Assembly (NCBI GenBank): GCA_026008535.1
Contig: BRKX01000001.1
Coordinates: 37,413,817-37,477,816 of the forward strand
DNA from: Perilla frutescens
Taxonomy: Eukaryota; Streptophyta; Magnoliopsida; Lamiales; Lamiaceae
Reading direction: 5' to 3'
Length of the DNA stretch: 64,000 nt
The position numbers were made by a program, and so were the translations under genes. Positions 10,569 through 21,860 of the stretch are shown here, piece by piece. How positions within the stretch are numbered: the first letter of the stretch is position 1; each line of letters opens with the position of its first letter. Under the pieces are notes generated by a model, which worked only from the letters and a program-made list of their open reading frames with translations, made no database searches and was not told the origin of the DNA.

Positions 10569-11779
10569 TGATGTGACCCGGGACCTATGGGACACGACAA
10601 AGATAAACGATGCACGGAAGCTAAGGAACGAAACTATGTCGGATGCGTAAGGGATCAATACGACTCAAACAATGAGTTAAATTACAACTCAACTATACGA
10701 ACAATTAAACTAGATAATATGCAATAACGACCTGAATTAACACGAAACCTAGGACTCTAGACTATGACCAAATATCAAGCAAAACACAATATCAAAGACA
10801 AAAGGAAGAGGATCGAATTTCGGCTAGAAAGAAAAGGACTCGATAAGATGTAGAACTTACTAGATTTCGTACGACGAACAAGGACTTGATGACGAACATG
10901 AATAGAACATAGTGGTGGTGGCTGGATTCACGGCGGTCGTACGGCGGTGGAGGTGATATCGGCGGCGATGTAAGTGTTGTGGATTGGATAGATTCGGCTA
11001 ACCCGTGTTGTAACAACTCGAACACACACGTCTAACTTCTCCGGATAGCAATTCTCCCAAATCACGATTGAACCTTTAAGAACTTGATTAAGACTATTGA
11101 TTTGCTAGAACAATAGAATTGTAGGTAAATGTTTGATCAACCAAAGGATTGTGAGACAGATTGAGAATAATTCTTTAATTCATGCAATTGTCTAACTTTT
11201 AAAGTGTCACACGGTACTCCTATTTATAGGAGTGATAAGGGATGAAATTCTAACCCTAAACAACTAGAAAAATCGATCAAAATAAGAGTTCTAGTCAAAC
11301 TAGAATAAAATCAAAAGTTACCAAAAATAAGATAAGAAAAATCTATTTAAATCTAACTAGATAAGGATAAATCCCAACTAAACTTGGGCTTCAATCATAT
11401 CGCCTATTTGGACTTAATTAATCACGACAATGGGCTGAATTAAGTGATTAAATTCATGGCCCATGTTATAATCAATCTTGCCACCTTTGCATGAAAAACA
11501 ACATCTCCCGATTTCCCATGCAAACGCGTATAACTTTTCATGAACACGTCTAAATGGCGTGATTCTTCTTCTCACGTCTTCATGCTTCCTTCTTCATCAT
11601 CAATGGATAGCATGGTACACAATCTCGAGCTGCCCTTCACTTCATCTTCATGCATTTTGAATTTGCGACATATGGAAGCTTGTAAATAAGCTTGTAACTT
11701 CTTCGCTCGCAAACGCGTCATAAGACCTCTAAGCTGCAGCTCCGGATCATCTTCTTTATTGCTTTGCACGATCTCATCA
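10569..11779 (-). repeat. GypA 5' LTR (1211 bp)
   Basis: On the plus strand it starts TGATGTGACCCGGGACC and ends CTCATCA, so on the coding strand it is TGATGAG...CACATCA. The promoter TATA lies in the palindrome 11216-11233. The first part of U3 (11572-11769) is open and encodes the family tail (EDDPELQLRGLMTRLRAKKL). The flank after 11779 is copia sequence, beginning with 'acatt'; the matching flank lies left of the window. Confidence 0.93.
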
Positions 11780-13550
11780 ACATTGGAGATATGTGTGCCA
11801 TTATTCCCAAGAGTCTGGTCACATCAAATCGTATTACTTCGGATATCATGATGATGTTGCATCCGGAAGAACAACATCAGTCACCACACTAATAAGCAAA
11901 AAACAAAAGCGACTAAAGAAAGAGAAGCACACTTTCAATGTTGTTTATGCCTCCTTGAAGGCTAACATTACAGGTACATGGTACTTTGACAGTGGGTGTT
12001 CTTGACACATGACAGGTAATAGGGAGTTTCTTGAAGACTTACAATAACTAACAAAGGCAAAGTCAGCTATGGTGGAGGTGCTCAAGGAAGTATTGTTGGT
12101 AAAGGTACTCTAAGTGTTAAGAATTTTCCCAAACTTCAAAATGTCCTGCATGTTGATGGTCTAACAACTAACTTGATCAGCATTAGCCAGCTATGTGATG
12201 ATGGAATGCATGTTAAGTTTGATAAAATTACTTGTGAAGTTTTTGACAAACATGACAAATGCATTATGTTTGGAAGTCATGTTTCTGATAATTGTGACCA
12301 TGTTGATAAAGATGAAAAATACAACATGACTGTGAAAAATGAAACACAATTGATGTATCAAAAACTTGGTCATGTAAGCACAGTTACACTGAAAAAACTT
12401 GTTAATTCAGATGCTGTTAGAGGCTTACCTAAGCTGAAATTTGATCATGATGTTGTGTGCGGTGCATGTCAAAAGGAAAAACAAACTAGAATATCTTATA
12501 AAAGTTTAGGTGAATGTCGCACCACTAGCTGTTTTAAACTCTTACACATGGACTTAATTGGGCCAGTTGACACAAAAACCACGAGTGATAAAAGCTTTAT
12601 GCTTGTCATTATTGATGATTTTTCACGCTACACTTAGGTAGAATTTTACAGGATAAATCTGAAATATTTAAGATGTTCAGAAAGTTTCACCGCACAATGT
12701 GCCTCCAATATGACAATAACATTGTCTGTGTAAGAACTGACCATGGAAGAGAGTTCGAGAATGCTATCTTTGATGATTTCTATGAAAAGAAAGAGATCTT
12801 TCATGAATACTCCGCCCCTAAGACTCCAGAGCAAATTGGAGTTGTGGAAAGAAAGAACCGAATGCTGTGAGAAATGTCATCTGCAATATTGCAGTCAAAA
12901 GGCCTTTCTAAAAAACTATGGGCTGAGGTAGTGAACATTGCGTGCCACATCAGGATCAGAGTCTACCTTCGTCCTGGAAGAAAAAACTCTATATGAGATC
13001 TTGAAGCAAAGAAAGCTAAATTTCAAATACATTCATGTGTTTGGATGCGTGTGCTACATCCTGTATAATAGAGAACATTTGGGAAAGGTTGATTCCAAAA
13101 GTGACAAAGGACTCTTCTTGGGATATGCTCAAAATACCCGAGCATATCAAGTGTTAAACTTGAGAACCAAAGCTGTCCAAGAATTGATTAATATTGTCTT
13201 TGATGATCGTGCAGGGCTAATCTCTAGAACTTAATAGAATGATGTCTCATACCTTCTTGAGAGACCTGAAGTCGCCGGAAAGGACCTAAGTGAAGCTGAG
13301 AAAAGCAACTCTGGTAGTCCAGATGTCAGGAGTTATGTCTCTCCATCATCAGGAAAGAAGACAACATCACCTCAGACAATCAGTTCTGGTTCAACTTCAG
13401 AAAACAATGATGATCTCTACACTTTTTCCCAAAATGAACCAAGACATGATCCACCAAGGAGAATCAAGAAGGATCGTCCAAATTCTCAAATCATTAGAGA
13501 TGAGTCTCAAGGGGTTCAAACTAGAACAAAGAGCTCTACCAATGTTGTAG
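11780..13550 (+). pseudogene. Sire-1 zinc knuckle, protease, integrase
   Basis: The order is copia-type. The knuckle remnant 'CHYSQESGHIKSY' at 11793 is followed by the protease motif 'TWYFDSGCS' at about 11980-12003, which ends in a stop. The pre-integrase zinc-binding segment 'YQKLGHVS...VVCGACQKEKQ' (12173-12637) leads into the integrase core with 'LLHMDLIGPVD', 'RTDHGREFENAIF' and 'PEQIGVVERKNR', where the third acidic residue is still present. A stop follows 'DDFSRYT' at 12635-12637. The later block 'LFLGYAQNTRAYQVLNLRTKAV' (12938-13234) is conserved with Sire-3. Confidence 0.86.
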
Positions 13551-14766
13551 AAATGGTAAAACTTGTTTGCATGTCATCAATGTGTAACCTTGTGTCTGTT
13601 GCATGTTTCCTATCTAATATTGAACCTAAAAATGTCAAAGAAGCCTTAAAGGATGAATTTTGGATAGATGCCATGCATGATGAACTCATTCAGTTTGTTA
13701 GAAATGATGTTTGGGAATTGGTTCTTAGACCTAAAAATAAAAATGTGATAGGAACTAAATGGGTCTTTAAAAACAAAATTGATGAATAAGAGAATCTTGT
13801 CAGGAACAAAGCCATACTTGTGGCACAAGGATACACCAAAGTAGAAAGGATTGACTATGATAAAACATTTGCTCCCATTGCTAGAATTGAGTCTATTTGT
13901 CTTCTACTTCTGATTGCATGTCATGTTAGCTTTACCTTGCATCAAATGGATGTAAAAAGTGCATTTTTAATAGTGTTTTAAATGAGTAAGCTTATGTGGA
14001 ACAACTGAAATGATTTGAATGTCAAGAAAAACCAAAGCATGTTTTAAAATTGAAAAAGGCTTTGTATAGTCTTAAACAAGCTCCTAGAGCATGGTATGAA
14101 AGACTTACTGAGTTTTTGATTGAGTTTGATTTTTCTAGAGGACAAGTTGATAAAATATTATCCATTAAAAAGATACATGAGCACATCACAGTTGTACAGA
14201 TCTATGTTGATGACATTGTGTTTGGCTCTACCTCTTCTAACCTTCTTAAAGAGTTTGTTAATGCAATGAGCAACACTTTTGAAATAAGCATGGTAGGAAA
14301 TTAGCTTACTTTCTTGGACTTCAAATCAAGTAGGATAAAGATGAGATCTTTATCTCACAAAGCAAGTACGCCAAGAATCTGATCAAACACTTTGGTCTTT
14401 AAGCTGCTAATCCAATGAGGACCCAAATGGGATTGTCCGAAAAGTTGTGCTGTGATGATTTTGGAGATAACGTTGACCCAACAATGTACAGAGGAATGAT
14501 AGAAAGCCTGCTCTATTTAACTGCTAGTTGTCCTGATATGATGTTCAGTGTCAGAGTGTATGCGAGATACCAGTCTCAACCTAAAGAATCGCACTTGAAA
14601 GTAGTTCAACGAATAATTTGCTATGTTGTTGGGATAATCAACTTCAGAATCAGGTATAGTAAGGACACTAACACAAGTCTTGTAGGGTACAGTGACCCAG
14701 ACTGGGCTGGAAATGTTGGTAATAGAAAAAGTACGAGTGGAGGTTGTTTCTACTTTGGAAGCAACA
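13551..14766 (+). pseudogene. Sire-1 reverse transcriptase and RNase H (partial)
   Basis: The RT starts 'SNIEPKNVKEALKDEFWIDAM' with 'NVIGTKWVFKNK', then breaks. The segment 14050-14304 contains 'KKALYSLKQAPRAWYERL' and the catalytic 'QIYVDDIVFGS'. The frame 14415-14810 contains 'YRGMIESLLYLTASCPDMMFSVRV' and the RNase H start 'YSDPDWAGN'. RNase H is cut after 'GGCFYFGSNI' by the LINE poly-T junction. All domains align with intact frames in Sire-3. Confidence 0.86.
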
Positions 14767-15012
14767 TTTTTTTTGTTAAAATGTATAAAATAAAAGAAAA
14801 AAGAGAATGACCCAGACCTAAAAGTCCCGGATATCACAGGATGATAACTCAGGGGACCGGGGCTTCATTAAAAACCATATGGAAAGCCCAGAGTGTAAAA
14901 ATAATATGGGAAAAAGAGTACCCCTCTAGTGAAAGAGGAAATAACCAGGACCACAAAAATCCTGTCTAACAACATCAACAATACAAGGAATTTCAGAAAA
15001 CTAAAAACCGGA

Positions 15013-15432
15013 TTAAACACTATGAGAAGCTAACAAATTAGCAACACTATTTCCCTCTCTATAAACATGAGAGACATAAAAATGAACACGGAAAATAAAA
15101 TCTAGAACACGTAGCCATCGAGCTTTCAAAATCCAAGGCACCTGAAGACTTCGGGAAGAAAGTAACGCCACCACATACATCAAATCTGCCTGCAGCCAAA
15201 GAAAGTCTAGAGACAGACGCACAGCCCATTCCAGTGCCAGAATTACCGCCAAGAGCTCAACTAAGAAAGCAAAACCCACCCCTTCATCCGAGTGAAAGAA
15301 AAAAGAAACTGACCCATCCGAGTTGCGAAAAATACCACCTATGCACATATGACCAGGAGCACCCTGTGAAGAACCTCTTATGTTAATGTTAGTCCAACCA
15401 GTAGGCGGAGGCCTCCAATATGCCGAAGTCAT
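15013..15432 (-). pseudogene. LINE ORF2 RNase H domain
   Basis: The frame of 139 codons matches the plant non-LTR RNase H (RVT_3) pattern: 'GHMCIGGIFRNSDGSVSFFF', 'VELLAVILALEWAV' and a final 'HVYREGNSVANLLASHSV' before the stop. The Glu in 'ALEWA' and the Asp in 'LQADLMYV' are kept. The first Asp (normally NxDGS; here INIRGS) and the last Asp (normally VADxLA; here VANLLA) are replaced. It is therefore probably catalytically dead. Confidence 0.82.
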
Positions 15433-15616
15433 TTGCCGAAGAGGAGTAGGTCAAGGATCTATCTTTAATTTCTTAAGATTACGTGATCAGCAACATAATT
15501 CCACATAAAACCACTCGATCCATGCATATAAGAAACCTCACGGATCGCAACTTTCCCCAAGGAAATAATCTACTGAGGAGTTGGAGTAACATTATCATAT
15601 ATAGCTCGATTACGGG

Positions 15617-15880
15617 CTATCCAATTACCCCAAATAGTATGCACGACCGCCGTCTTCCAATGTAAAAGAACCTAAGTGCTAATATCACAATCCATAAACC
15701 GAACAAAAGCCTCATGGATCGAAGTGCGTGAATCACCTCAATCTGAAAAGAGTCAAAAAGCCATCTCCAAACTAAAATAGCAAGAGGACAGCTCCAAAAC
15801 AAATGATCCAAGGTCTGCGTCACACCTCGACACATAAAACAAATTTGAGGACCAATAAAGCCATGCAAAAAATTCACCAT
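15617..15880 (-). pseudogene. LINE ORF2 zf-RVT domain
   Basis: The segment 'GPQICFMCRGVTQTLDHLFWSCPLAILVWRWLF' matches the zinc-binding domain that follows RT in plant LINEs (Cys-x2-Cys, His, Cys pattern). It lies upstream of RNase H on the minus strand, as expected for ORF2. Frames between 15433 and 15616 are broken. Confidence 0.8.
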
Positions 15881-15974
15881 TGGGATTCTAGCAAGAAGAG
15901 GTCTCCAAGAAACAAAACTGTGTGCCCAATTCGTTTGACTAAATCAAATGGTAAGTGACTACGGTATGTCAAGC

Positions 15975-17187
15975 TGATGTGATTCGGGACCTATGGGACA
16001 CAACAAAGACAAAGGACGCGGAAGCTAGGAACGAAACTACATCGGTGAAGTAAGGGTACAATACTCGATTATCTAGACGACTAAGACTCAACTAAAATAC
16101 CTAGAAAATGACGCACAAATTAAACACAAATCCAAGCAAAAGTGGGCTGTTTTGGGATGGATAAGGGAACGATATAGATGGAGATGATCGATGGTGTATA
16201 CTAGGTGAAGAAGGGCTAGGGTAGATAGGATATGTTAGAGTTGTAACGGACTTACGGATTAAATGGAACGAAGACGAACTTGATCTCAAACGGTGGCTGG
16301 ACTTGAGACTTATGGTGGTGGCGGTGGTTGACGTCGAACGGCGGTGGTGGATGATGTGTTGTCGATGTGAATCACAACCCGAAAGTTACCTTGAATCTCA
16401 AACGTACACAAGGCCAAATTCTTTAAGTTGCTCCTCAATTAGCGAGTTTCCGACGATCCCTCAAACGTGGAGGGCGAATTCCCTTTATAAAACTTAGAGA
16501 TGCTAATTCTAAGAGTATGAATTTAATATCTAAACTCACAAAGATTAAATGGGTTTGAGACGATATTGAAAGCAAAGCTTAATAAATCAAATATAGTCTA
16601 AAGTATCAATGTCACATGGAACCTCTATTTATAATAGGGAGGGCCGAAAATATTAGGATATGGCCGAAAACTGGGAGTCCAAATTGAACTAGAATTGGAC
16701 TAGGAAACTTCCTAAACTAGGATTCTATTTTAGGTAGAACTTGTAGATCTTACCTTATCTAATATCCTAGTCAAACCTATGACTTATCATGACCGAAAAT
16801 TACACAATTAAATAAATAAAAATCTGACTTGGACTATAGTCTAATTAAATAAAATAAATACTATAGTCTAAAATAAAATAACCCCTTAACTAAAATAACT
16901 AAGGGCCGAAACTTCTGGCTTCTTCACTTCATGGTCGTGAGTTCTTCAACACGCAGACATGCACACGTGCACATCTTCATGTCTCGTACTCCATGTCTTG
17001 ATCTCCATCTTCCATCTTCAAAAAGGTCATCATCTCCAAGCTACCTTGCACGCCGTCTTCATCTTCGAGCTTCTTGCGAATTGTGGCTTGCAAATAATCT
17101 TGCAACTTCTTAGCTCGTAGTCTTGTGACGGCGCCTTTGAATTGCAGCTCCGGATTGAGTTTCTCATTGCTATGGATGTACTCATCA
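15975..17187 (-). repeat. GypC 3' LTR (1213 bp)
   Basis: The plus strand runs from TGATGTGATTCGGG to GTACTCATCA and is followed at once by the polypurine tract. A TATA box on the minus strand lies at 16625-16632. The first part of U3 (16977-17187) continues the Pol frame, with the tail 'GAVTRLRAKKLQDYLQATI'. The left flank is the LINE. Confidence 0.92.
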
Positions 17188-17327
17188 TTCCCCCCCTGCT
17201 GAAGAGAATTCGTCCTCGAATTTGGATCCTCATCATGGTCGAACTCATCTGCAGAAAAAGGAGACAAATCAGCAACATTAAACGTAGAAGAACACGATCT
17301 TCGGGTTGGAAGAAGACTTGCTTGCAC
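16977..17327 (-). pseudogene. GypC Pol C-terminal tail crossing into LTR
   Basis: This 116-codon frame starts after the integrase deletion ('SCSSTFNVADLSPFSADEFDHDEDPN'). It crosses the polypurine tract as 'RTNSLQQGGNDE' and continues about 70 codons into the LTR, ending 'EDGDQDMEYET'. The acidic and then basic pattern, including GAVTRLRAKKLQDYLQATI, is repeated in the other LTRs of the window. Polyprotein frames that enter the 3' LTR are known from centromeric CRM elements; assignment to that group is an inference. It is out of frame with the upstream integrase frame in this copy because of a deletion near 17292. Confidence 0.78.
17188..17208 (-). other. Polypurine tract of GypC
   Basis: The minus strand reads TTCTCTTCAGCAGGGGGGGAA immediately upstream of the LTR. 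It is also coding: it lies in the frame giving NSLQQGGND, which connects integrase to the LTR-encoded tail. GypE has the same tract at 27623-27643. Confidence 0.88.
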
Positions 17328-19552
17328 CTCGTGTTGCGTGTGGCGGCGGTTTTAGCGCCTTTGTGCTCGATCCGGGCACGAACCTTCTCATGCATCTCTC
17401 GAATAAAATCAGCTCTCTTCATACCTTTAACACTCGTTAGATGCTCAACGGGTAAAGGAATCAAATCAGTAGGAGTTAGTGGATTAAATCCATAAACTAC
17501 CTCAAATGGAGACATGTTAGTAGAAGAATGAATAACACGATTATAAGCAAATTCAGCATATGGTAAACACTCTTCCCATGACTTCAAATTGTTTTTAATT
17601 AGAGATCTAAGTAAAGCTCCTAATGTACGATTCACAACCTTAGTTTGACCATCGGTTTGTGGATGACATGCAATAGAAAACAATAACTTAGTACCTAATT
17701 TTCCCCGCAAAACACGCCAAAAATGTCCTAAAAACTTAGAATCCCTATCACTAACAATAGTACGAGGAATTCTATGCAAACGAGCAACATGAACAAAGAA
17801 CAAGTTAGCAATGTAAACAGCATCATCGGTTTTCCTACATGCAATGAAATGAGCCATTTTGGAGGATCGGTCAACTACAACAAATACCGAATCTTTACCC
17901 GACCTAGACCTAGGCAATCCCAAGATAAAATCCATAGAAATATCGATCCAATGGGCTATAAGAGCGGGTAGTGGCGTGTACAGTCCAAACGGGTGTGAAG
18001 TGGACTTGGCTTGACGACAAGTAATGCAACTACTACACACATTCTCTACATCCCTATGCATATGCGGCCAAAAGAAGTGTTCATGCAGCAAGTTCAATGT
18101 TTTATGCACACCAAAGTGACCCATCAAACCTCCCGCATGTGATTGTAACACAAGTAGCTCACGCATTGAACAAACAGGAATGCATAACTTAGACTCCTTG
18201 AACAAGAACGCATCATGCACATAATAACCATCAATAGCACGAGATTTTGAGCAACATGAAGCATAAATGGGGCTGAAATAGGCGTCCTCAACATATAACG
18301 ACTTAATGGACTCAAAACCAAGCATTTTAGCATGTATTAAGTTCAAGAGTGTGTACCTTCGAGACAACGCGTCCGCGACAACATTTTCTTCACCCTTTTT
18401 GTACTTGATCACATATGGAAAGGACTCGATGAATTCCACCCATCTCGTGTGTCTCTTGTTCAAATTTTGCTGCCCTTTGAGATGCTTTAAACTTTCATGA
18501 TCCGTGTGAATCACGAACTCCTTGGGCCAGAGATAATGCTGCCATGTGTCCAACGTACGCTTCAAAGCGTATAGCTCTTTGTCGTACGTGGAGTACCTCA
18601 AACTGGTGCCACTAAGCTTTTCACTGAAGTAGGAGACGGGCCTGCGATCCTGCATCAAAACTGTACCAATAACTATGCCCGAAGCATCACACTCGATCTC
18701 AAAAGTCTTAGTAAAATCAGGTAAATGAAGAACAGGAGTAGAACATAATAACGACTTTAAAGTATTAAACGCATGCTCTTGTTGCTTACCCCACTCAAAT
18801 TTATGGTCCTTCTTACTTAGCTCAGTAAGAGGGGCGGCTATACTGGAGAAATCCCGTACAAAATGATGGCAAAACCCAGCCAATCCATGAAAGGATCGAA
18901 CTTCAGAGGCGTTTTTCGGGGTTGGCCATTCCTCAATCGCTTTGATTTTGGAACGGTCTACCTTAATACCTCGTGAACTGACGACAAAGCCTAGAAAAAT
19001 GACTCCATCTATGCAAAAGAAACACTTTGACAAATTTCCATACAACTTTGCATCACGCAAAAGACAGAATACACGCCTAAGGTGATCTAGGTGCGCCTGT
19101 GCACTGTGACTGTAAATCAAAATATCATCAAAGTATACAACCGCGAATTTACCAATCACATCACACAAAACATGGTTCATTAACCTCATAAACGTGTTCG
19201 GTGCATTAGTGAGACCAAATGGCATAACTAACCACTCATATAGACCATGCTTTGTTTTAAACGCAGTTTTCCATTCATCCCCTTCATGCATTCTAACTTG
19301 AAAATAACCAGATCTCAAATCTATCTTAGAAAACACATTAGAACCACTTAATTCATCTAGCATATCATCAAGTCTAGGGATAGGAAATCTGTAGTTAACC
19401 GTTATTTTTTTGATGGCGCAGTGATCCATGCACATCCTCCATTCGTTGTTCTTCTTTGGCACTAGGATGACTGGAACTGCACAAGGGCTCATCGACTCTC
19501 GGATTTGCTTCTTCTCCAACAGTTCCTTCACTTGGCAGTCGATCTCCTTCAT
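17290..19552 (-). pseudogene. GypC RT-RNase H-integrase (near-intact pol)
   Basis: An open frame of 840 codons runs from 19552 to 17030. Its meaningful part ends near 17290, where 'KQVFFQPEDRV' leaves the GPY/F region. RT has 'FSKIDLRSGYF' and YFDD at 19124-19135 (residues 140-143). RNase H spans 'FEIECDASG' to 'VVADALSRRY', and the integrase zinc finger 'GHFGVHKTL...CSSCITC' is complete. The core keeps Asp in 'DISMDF' and 'VSDRD', but the third catalytic residue is changed: TDGQTKVVN replaces TDGQTEVVN (codon at 17639-17641). About 140 bp of the GPY/F module are deleted relative to GypE. Upstream, an Arg codon CGA is TGA at 19580-19582. Integrase is thus predicted inactive. Confidence 0.9.
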
Positions 19553-19582
19553 CTCCTCGGGGGAAGTGCGGTACGCCGGTCA

Positions 19583-20620
19583 GTTGGGCAGGACGGTGCC
19601 GGGCAAGAAGTCGATCTGGTGCTCGATCCAAGGAACTGGAGGTAATCCACTTGGAATTTCTTCCGGGAACACGTCCGCTAACTCCTCCATAAGTGGCTAC
19701 ACATCACAAGGCAAAGAAACACCATTAGTAGCACTGTCCTTATAAGATAAAAGTACAAAAGGTAAACCTGCTTTTAGTGCTTTCTCTACGTCTTTAACTG
19801 AGATGAACAAGGACCGATTTTTCTCTGCATTAGGGGCTGATATGGATGCTTTTCCACGAACCAAGGAATCATTGGTAGGCATCATAGGGGCTGTATTGGC
19901 CGATCTTGAAGAAGAATCTGGCTGCAAAGTCTCGGCCGAATGTTGACCGTTCACGGCGGTGGTCCGGGCGGTGGCTGTGGCTATTTTTGCCTGTTCCTGC
20001 TTAAATCTTTCTTGCATCCTCTCTTGATCCTCTGCAACAGCTTTAGGAGTGAGTGGCTTGAGTACAGTGGTTCGGCCATCTCTTGTGATCGAATATGTGT
20101 TGGCTAAACCATCACGAACGGCTTTTCTGTCGAATTGCCACGGTCTTCCTAAAAGTATGTGGGTTGCTTCCATGGGAATAACATCGCACAAAACAGTATC
20201 AGAATAATGACCTTTAGTAAAAAGAAACGTGTACCTAACCTGTGACTCGAATAGAGCCGCGATCTGTGAGCCACTGCAGCTTGTAGGGCTTTGGATGCTT
20301 TGTTGTGGTGAGGGCGAGTTTATCAACGACATACTGAATGATTGCATTGATCACGCTCCCACTGTCTATGATCATCGCACAAGTCTGATCTTTTATGGCA
20401 TCTCGAGTGTAGAAGATGTTCTCATGCTGCGATTGCTCTTCGTCTTCATGATTGATGTTCAGACTACGGATAAAGACTAAACTGACATGAGATAACTCGG
20501 GTTCCTCATCTTCATCGTTGACTACAGGGGTCTTGATGGCTTCAGGGGCGGCGGCCTGGGGCTCCTCCTCATCTTCACTGGCTGATTCAAGCCCGTTCTG
20601 TTCATTGAGGAACAAAACAT
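19583..20620 (-). pseudogene. GypC aspartic protease and linker
   Basis: The frame 20235-20615 holds the acidic 'NGLESASEDEEEPQ' and the protease active site 'MIIDSGSVINAII'. The frame 19697-20347 continues with 'MEATHILLGRPWQFDRKAV' and the linker 'SLFISVKDVEKALKAGLPFV'. The join near 20240 is out of frame. A stop replaces Gln in 'DVQPLMEE' near 19698. The role is cleavage of the element polyprotein. Confidence 0.82.
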
Positions 20621-21860
20621 GACGGTTCGGGCACTGATTCTGGAAATGGCCCCAACCTTGGCATTTATGACACTGGATGTCATGGGCTCGATTAGGGGCT
20701 GCATTTGGTGTCGTATTGGGCTGATTGGGCCATTGGAATGGGGGCCTCGGGGTCGACGTCGGTGTAGACTCGAGTCTACGGCTGGACTGTGGTTTAGAAC
20801 GGTCGAAACGCCGTTCAGGTGGTCCGGGCTGACCTCAGGGTCGTGTGGACTCAGAAGAAGGTGTAGAAGGTGATGTGGAATGTGTACCTTTGTTCCAAGA
20901 GGGACGAGTGGCGGCGGTACTGTGGTGTGATCGACGGCGGCCTTCTCGCAGCTGTTTTTCCACAATCGATACGTACTGCACCATCCTTTCTACACGGGTG
21001 AAGTCCTTGAGCTCAACTTCACATGCAATGTCAGGATTCATGCCTTCAATGTACCTAATGATGGTAGCATTTAAGGTCTCCTCCTTCCCGACTCGGTTCA
21101 AGGCTGTCTCCAACTCTTTGTGATACTCTTCAATCGAACGGGTGCCTTGTTTGATCCGGTTGAGCTTCTTCTCGAGCTCTCTCTCATAGTGGACTGGAAT
21201 GAAGCGTCCTCGCATCAATCCCTTCGTTTCTTCCCATGCATCAATTGGTGGATTGCGATTTCTGCGCCTCCTTTCTTGTTGCATCTCCCACCAAGTGGCT
21301 GCGTAGCATCTGAACTCTAAACAGGCTAACTGCACCTTTTTCACTTCTGTAAAGTTGTAGTAGTCGAAAATCTTCTCTACTTTACATTCCCAATCTAGAT
21401 AGATATTGGGATTGTGAAGGCCTTCAAACTACGGAATGCTCGTTTTGATGTTATTGAGCATTCGGTCTTCACCGTAATCATCGTTGTCGTTTCCACGCCT
21501 CTAACGGCGTCCGCGATCGGCTGCATTGAATCCAGCATCGGTGTTCTCATTAAAGTACTCCTCCTCGGGCTCATTTTAATGCTCGTTGCGTCGAGCTTGA
21601 CCTCGAACAGGCTGTGTGATAGTCAGAGTAGTCTTAGTGCATTCAAGGGCATGCACTAAATTATCAAGTTTGTCGGACAGGGCCTGGTGCTATCTCTGGA
21701 AGTGTTTTTAGAGTGCCTCAAAATGGTACTTAGGGTCCCATGGTGCAGGGGGATCTGAAGTCGACTCCATGGGAGCTTTGGACGGATCTCGGGGCGGGTC
21801 CAAAGGTGGAGTGTCGACTCGGGGAGTCAAGGATGACTCGGAGTGGGTACCTTTCTTCAT
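20621..21860 (-). pseudogene. GypC gag
   Basis: The minus-strand ATG at 21858-21860 starts MKKGTHSESS. The capsid-like part is 20835-21344 ('YAATWWEMQQERRRRN', 'RGRFIPVHYERELEKKLNRI') and extends to 'RMVQYVSIVEKQLREG'. The zinc knuckle CHKCQGWGHFQNQC, at about 20630-20680, has all four ligands, unlike GypA. Stops occur in the N-terminal third (near 21710, 21570 and 21430) and after 'PSSESTRP' near 20836. Confidence 0.85.

Larger units (their letters stand above)
1..11779 (-). mobile_element. GypA: Ty3/gypsy element with duplicated internal region
   Basis: On the minus strand the order is 5' LTR (10569-11779), primer binding site, leader, gag, protease, RT, RNase H, integrase, 3' LTR (1-698, cut by the window edge). 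The gag-to-integrase block occurs twice in direct tandem. The lineage is inferred to be chromovirus, probably CRM-like, from the initiator-Met primer site and a Pol frame entering the LTR; no chromodomain was recognised. The element interrupts the copia element that resumes at 11780. Its 3' LTR has lost the U3 start and is joined directly to integrase, so the polypurine tract and integrase C terminus are missing. Counted by eye, the two LTRs differ by about 5%, indicating an old insertion. Confidence 0.9.
11780..14766 (+). mobile_element. Sire-1: decayed Ty1/copia (Sirevirus-like) fragment
   Basis: This plus-strand copia fragment is colinear with 54170-57140 of Sire-3. It starts inside the Gag zinc-knuckle region, where GypA inserted, and stops inside RNase H at 14766, where a LINE inserted. 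Neither LTR is in the window. Stops and frameshifts are frequent, so it is the oldest-looking of the three Sirevirus copies. Confidence 0.88.
14767..15974 (-). mobile_element. 5'-truncated plant LINE
   Basis: The left end is a run of eight T at 14767-14774, the complement of a poly(A) tail, placed exactly where Sire-1 RNase H is interrupted. Reading from the right on the minus strand come a zf-RVT domain (15617-15880), an RNase H domain (15013-15432) and a 3' untranslated region (14775-15012). Endonuclease and RT are missing. The right side is replaced by the GypC LTR at 15975, so truncation by target-primed reverse transcription cannot be separated from later loss. Confidence 0.82.
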
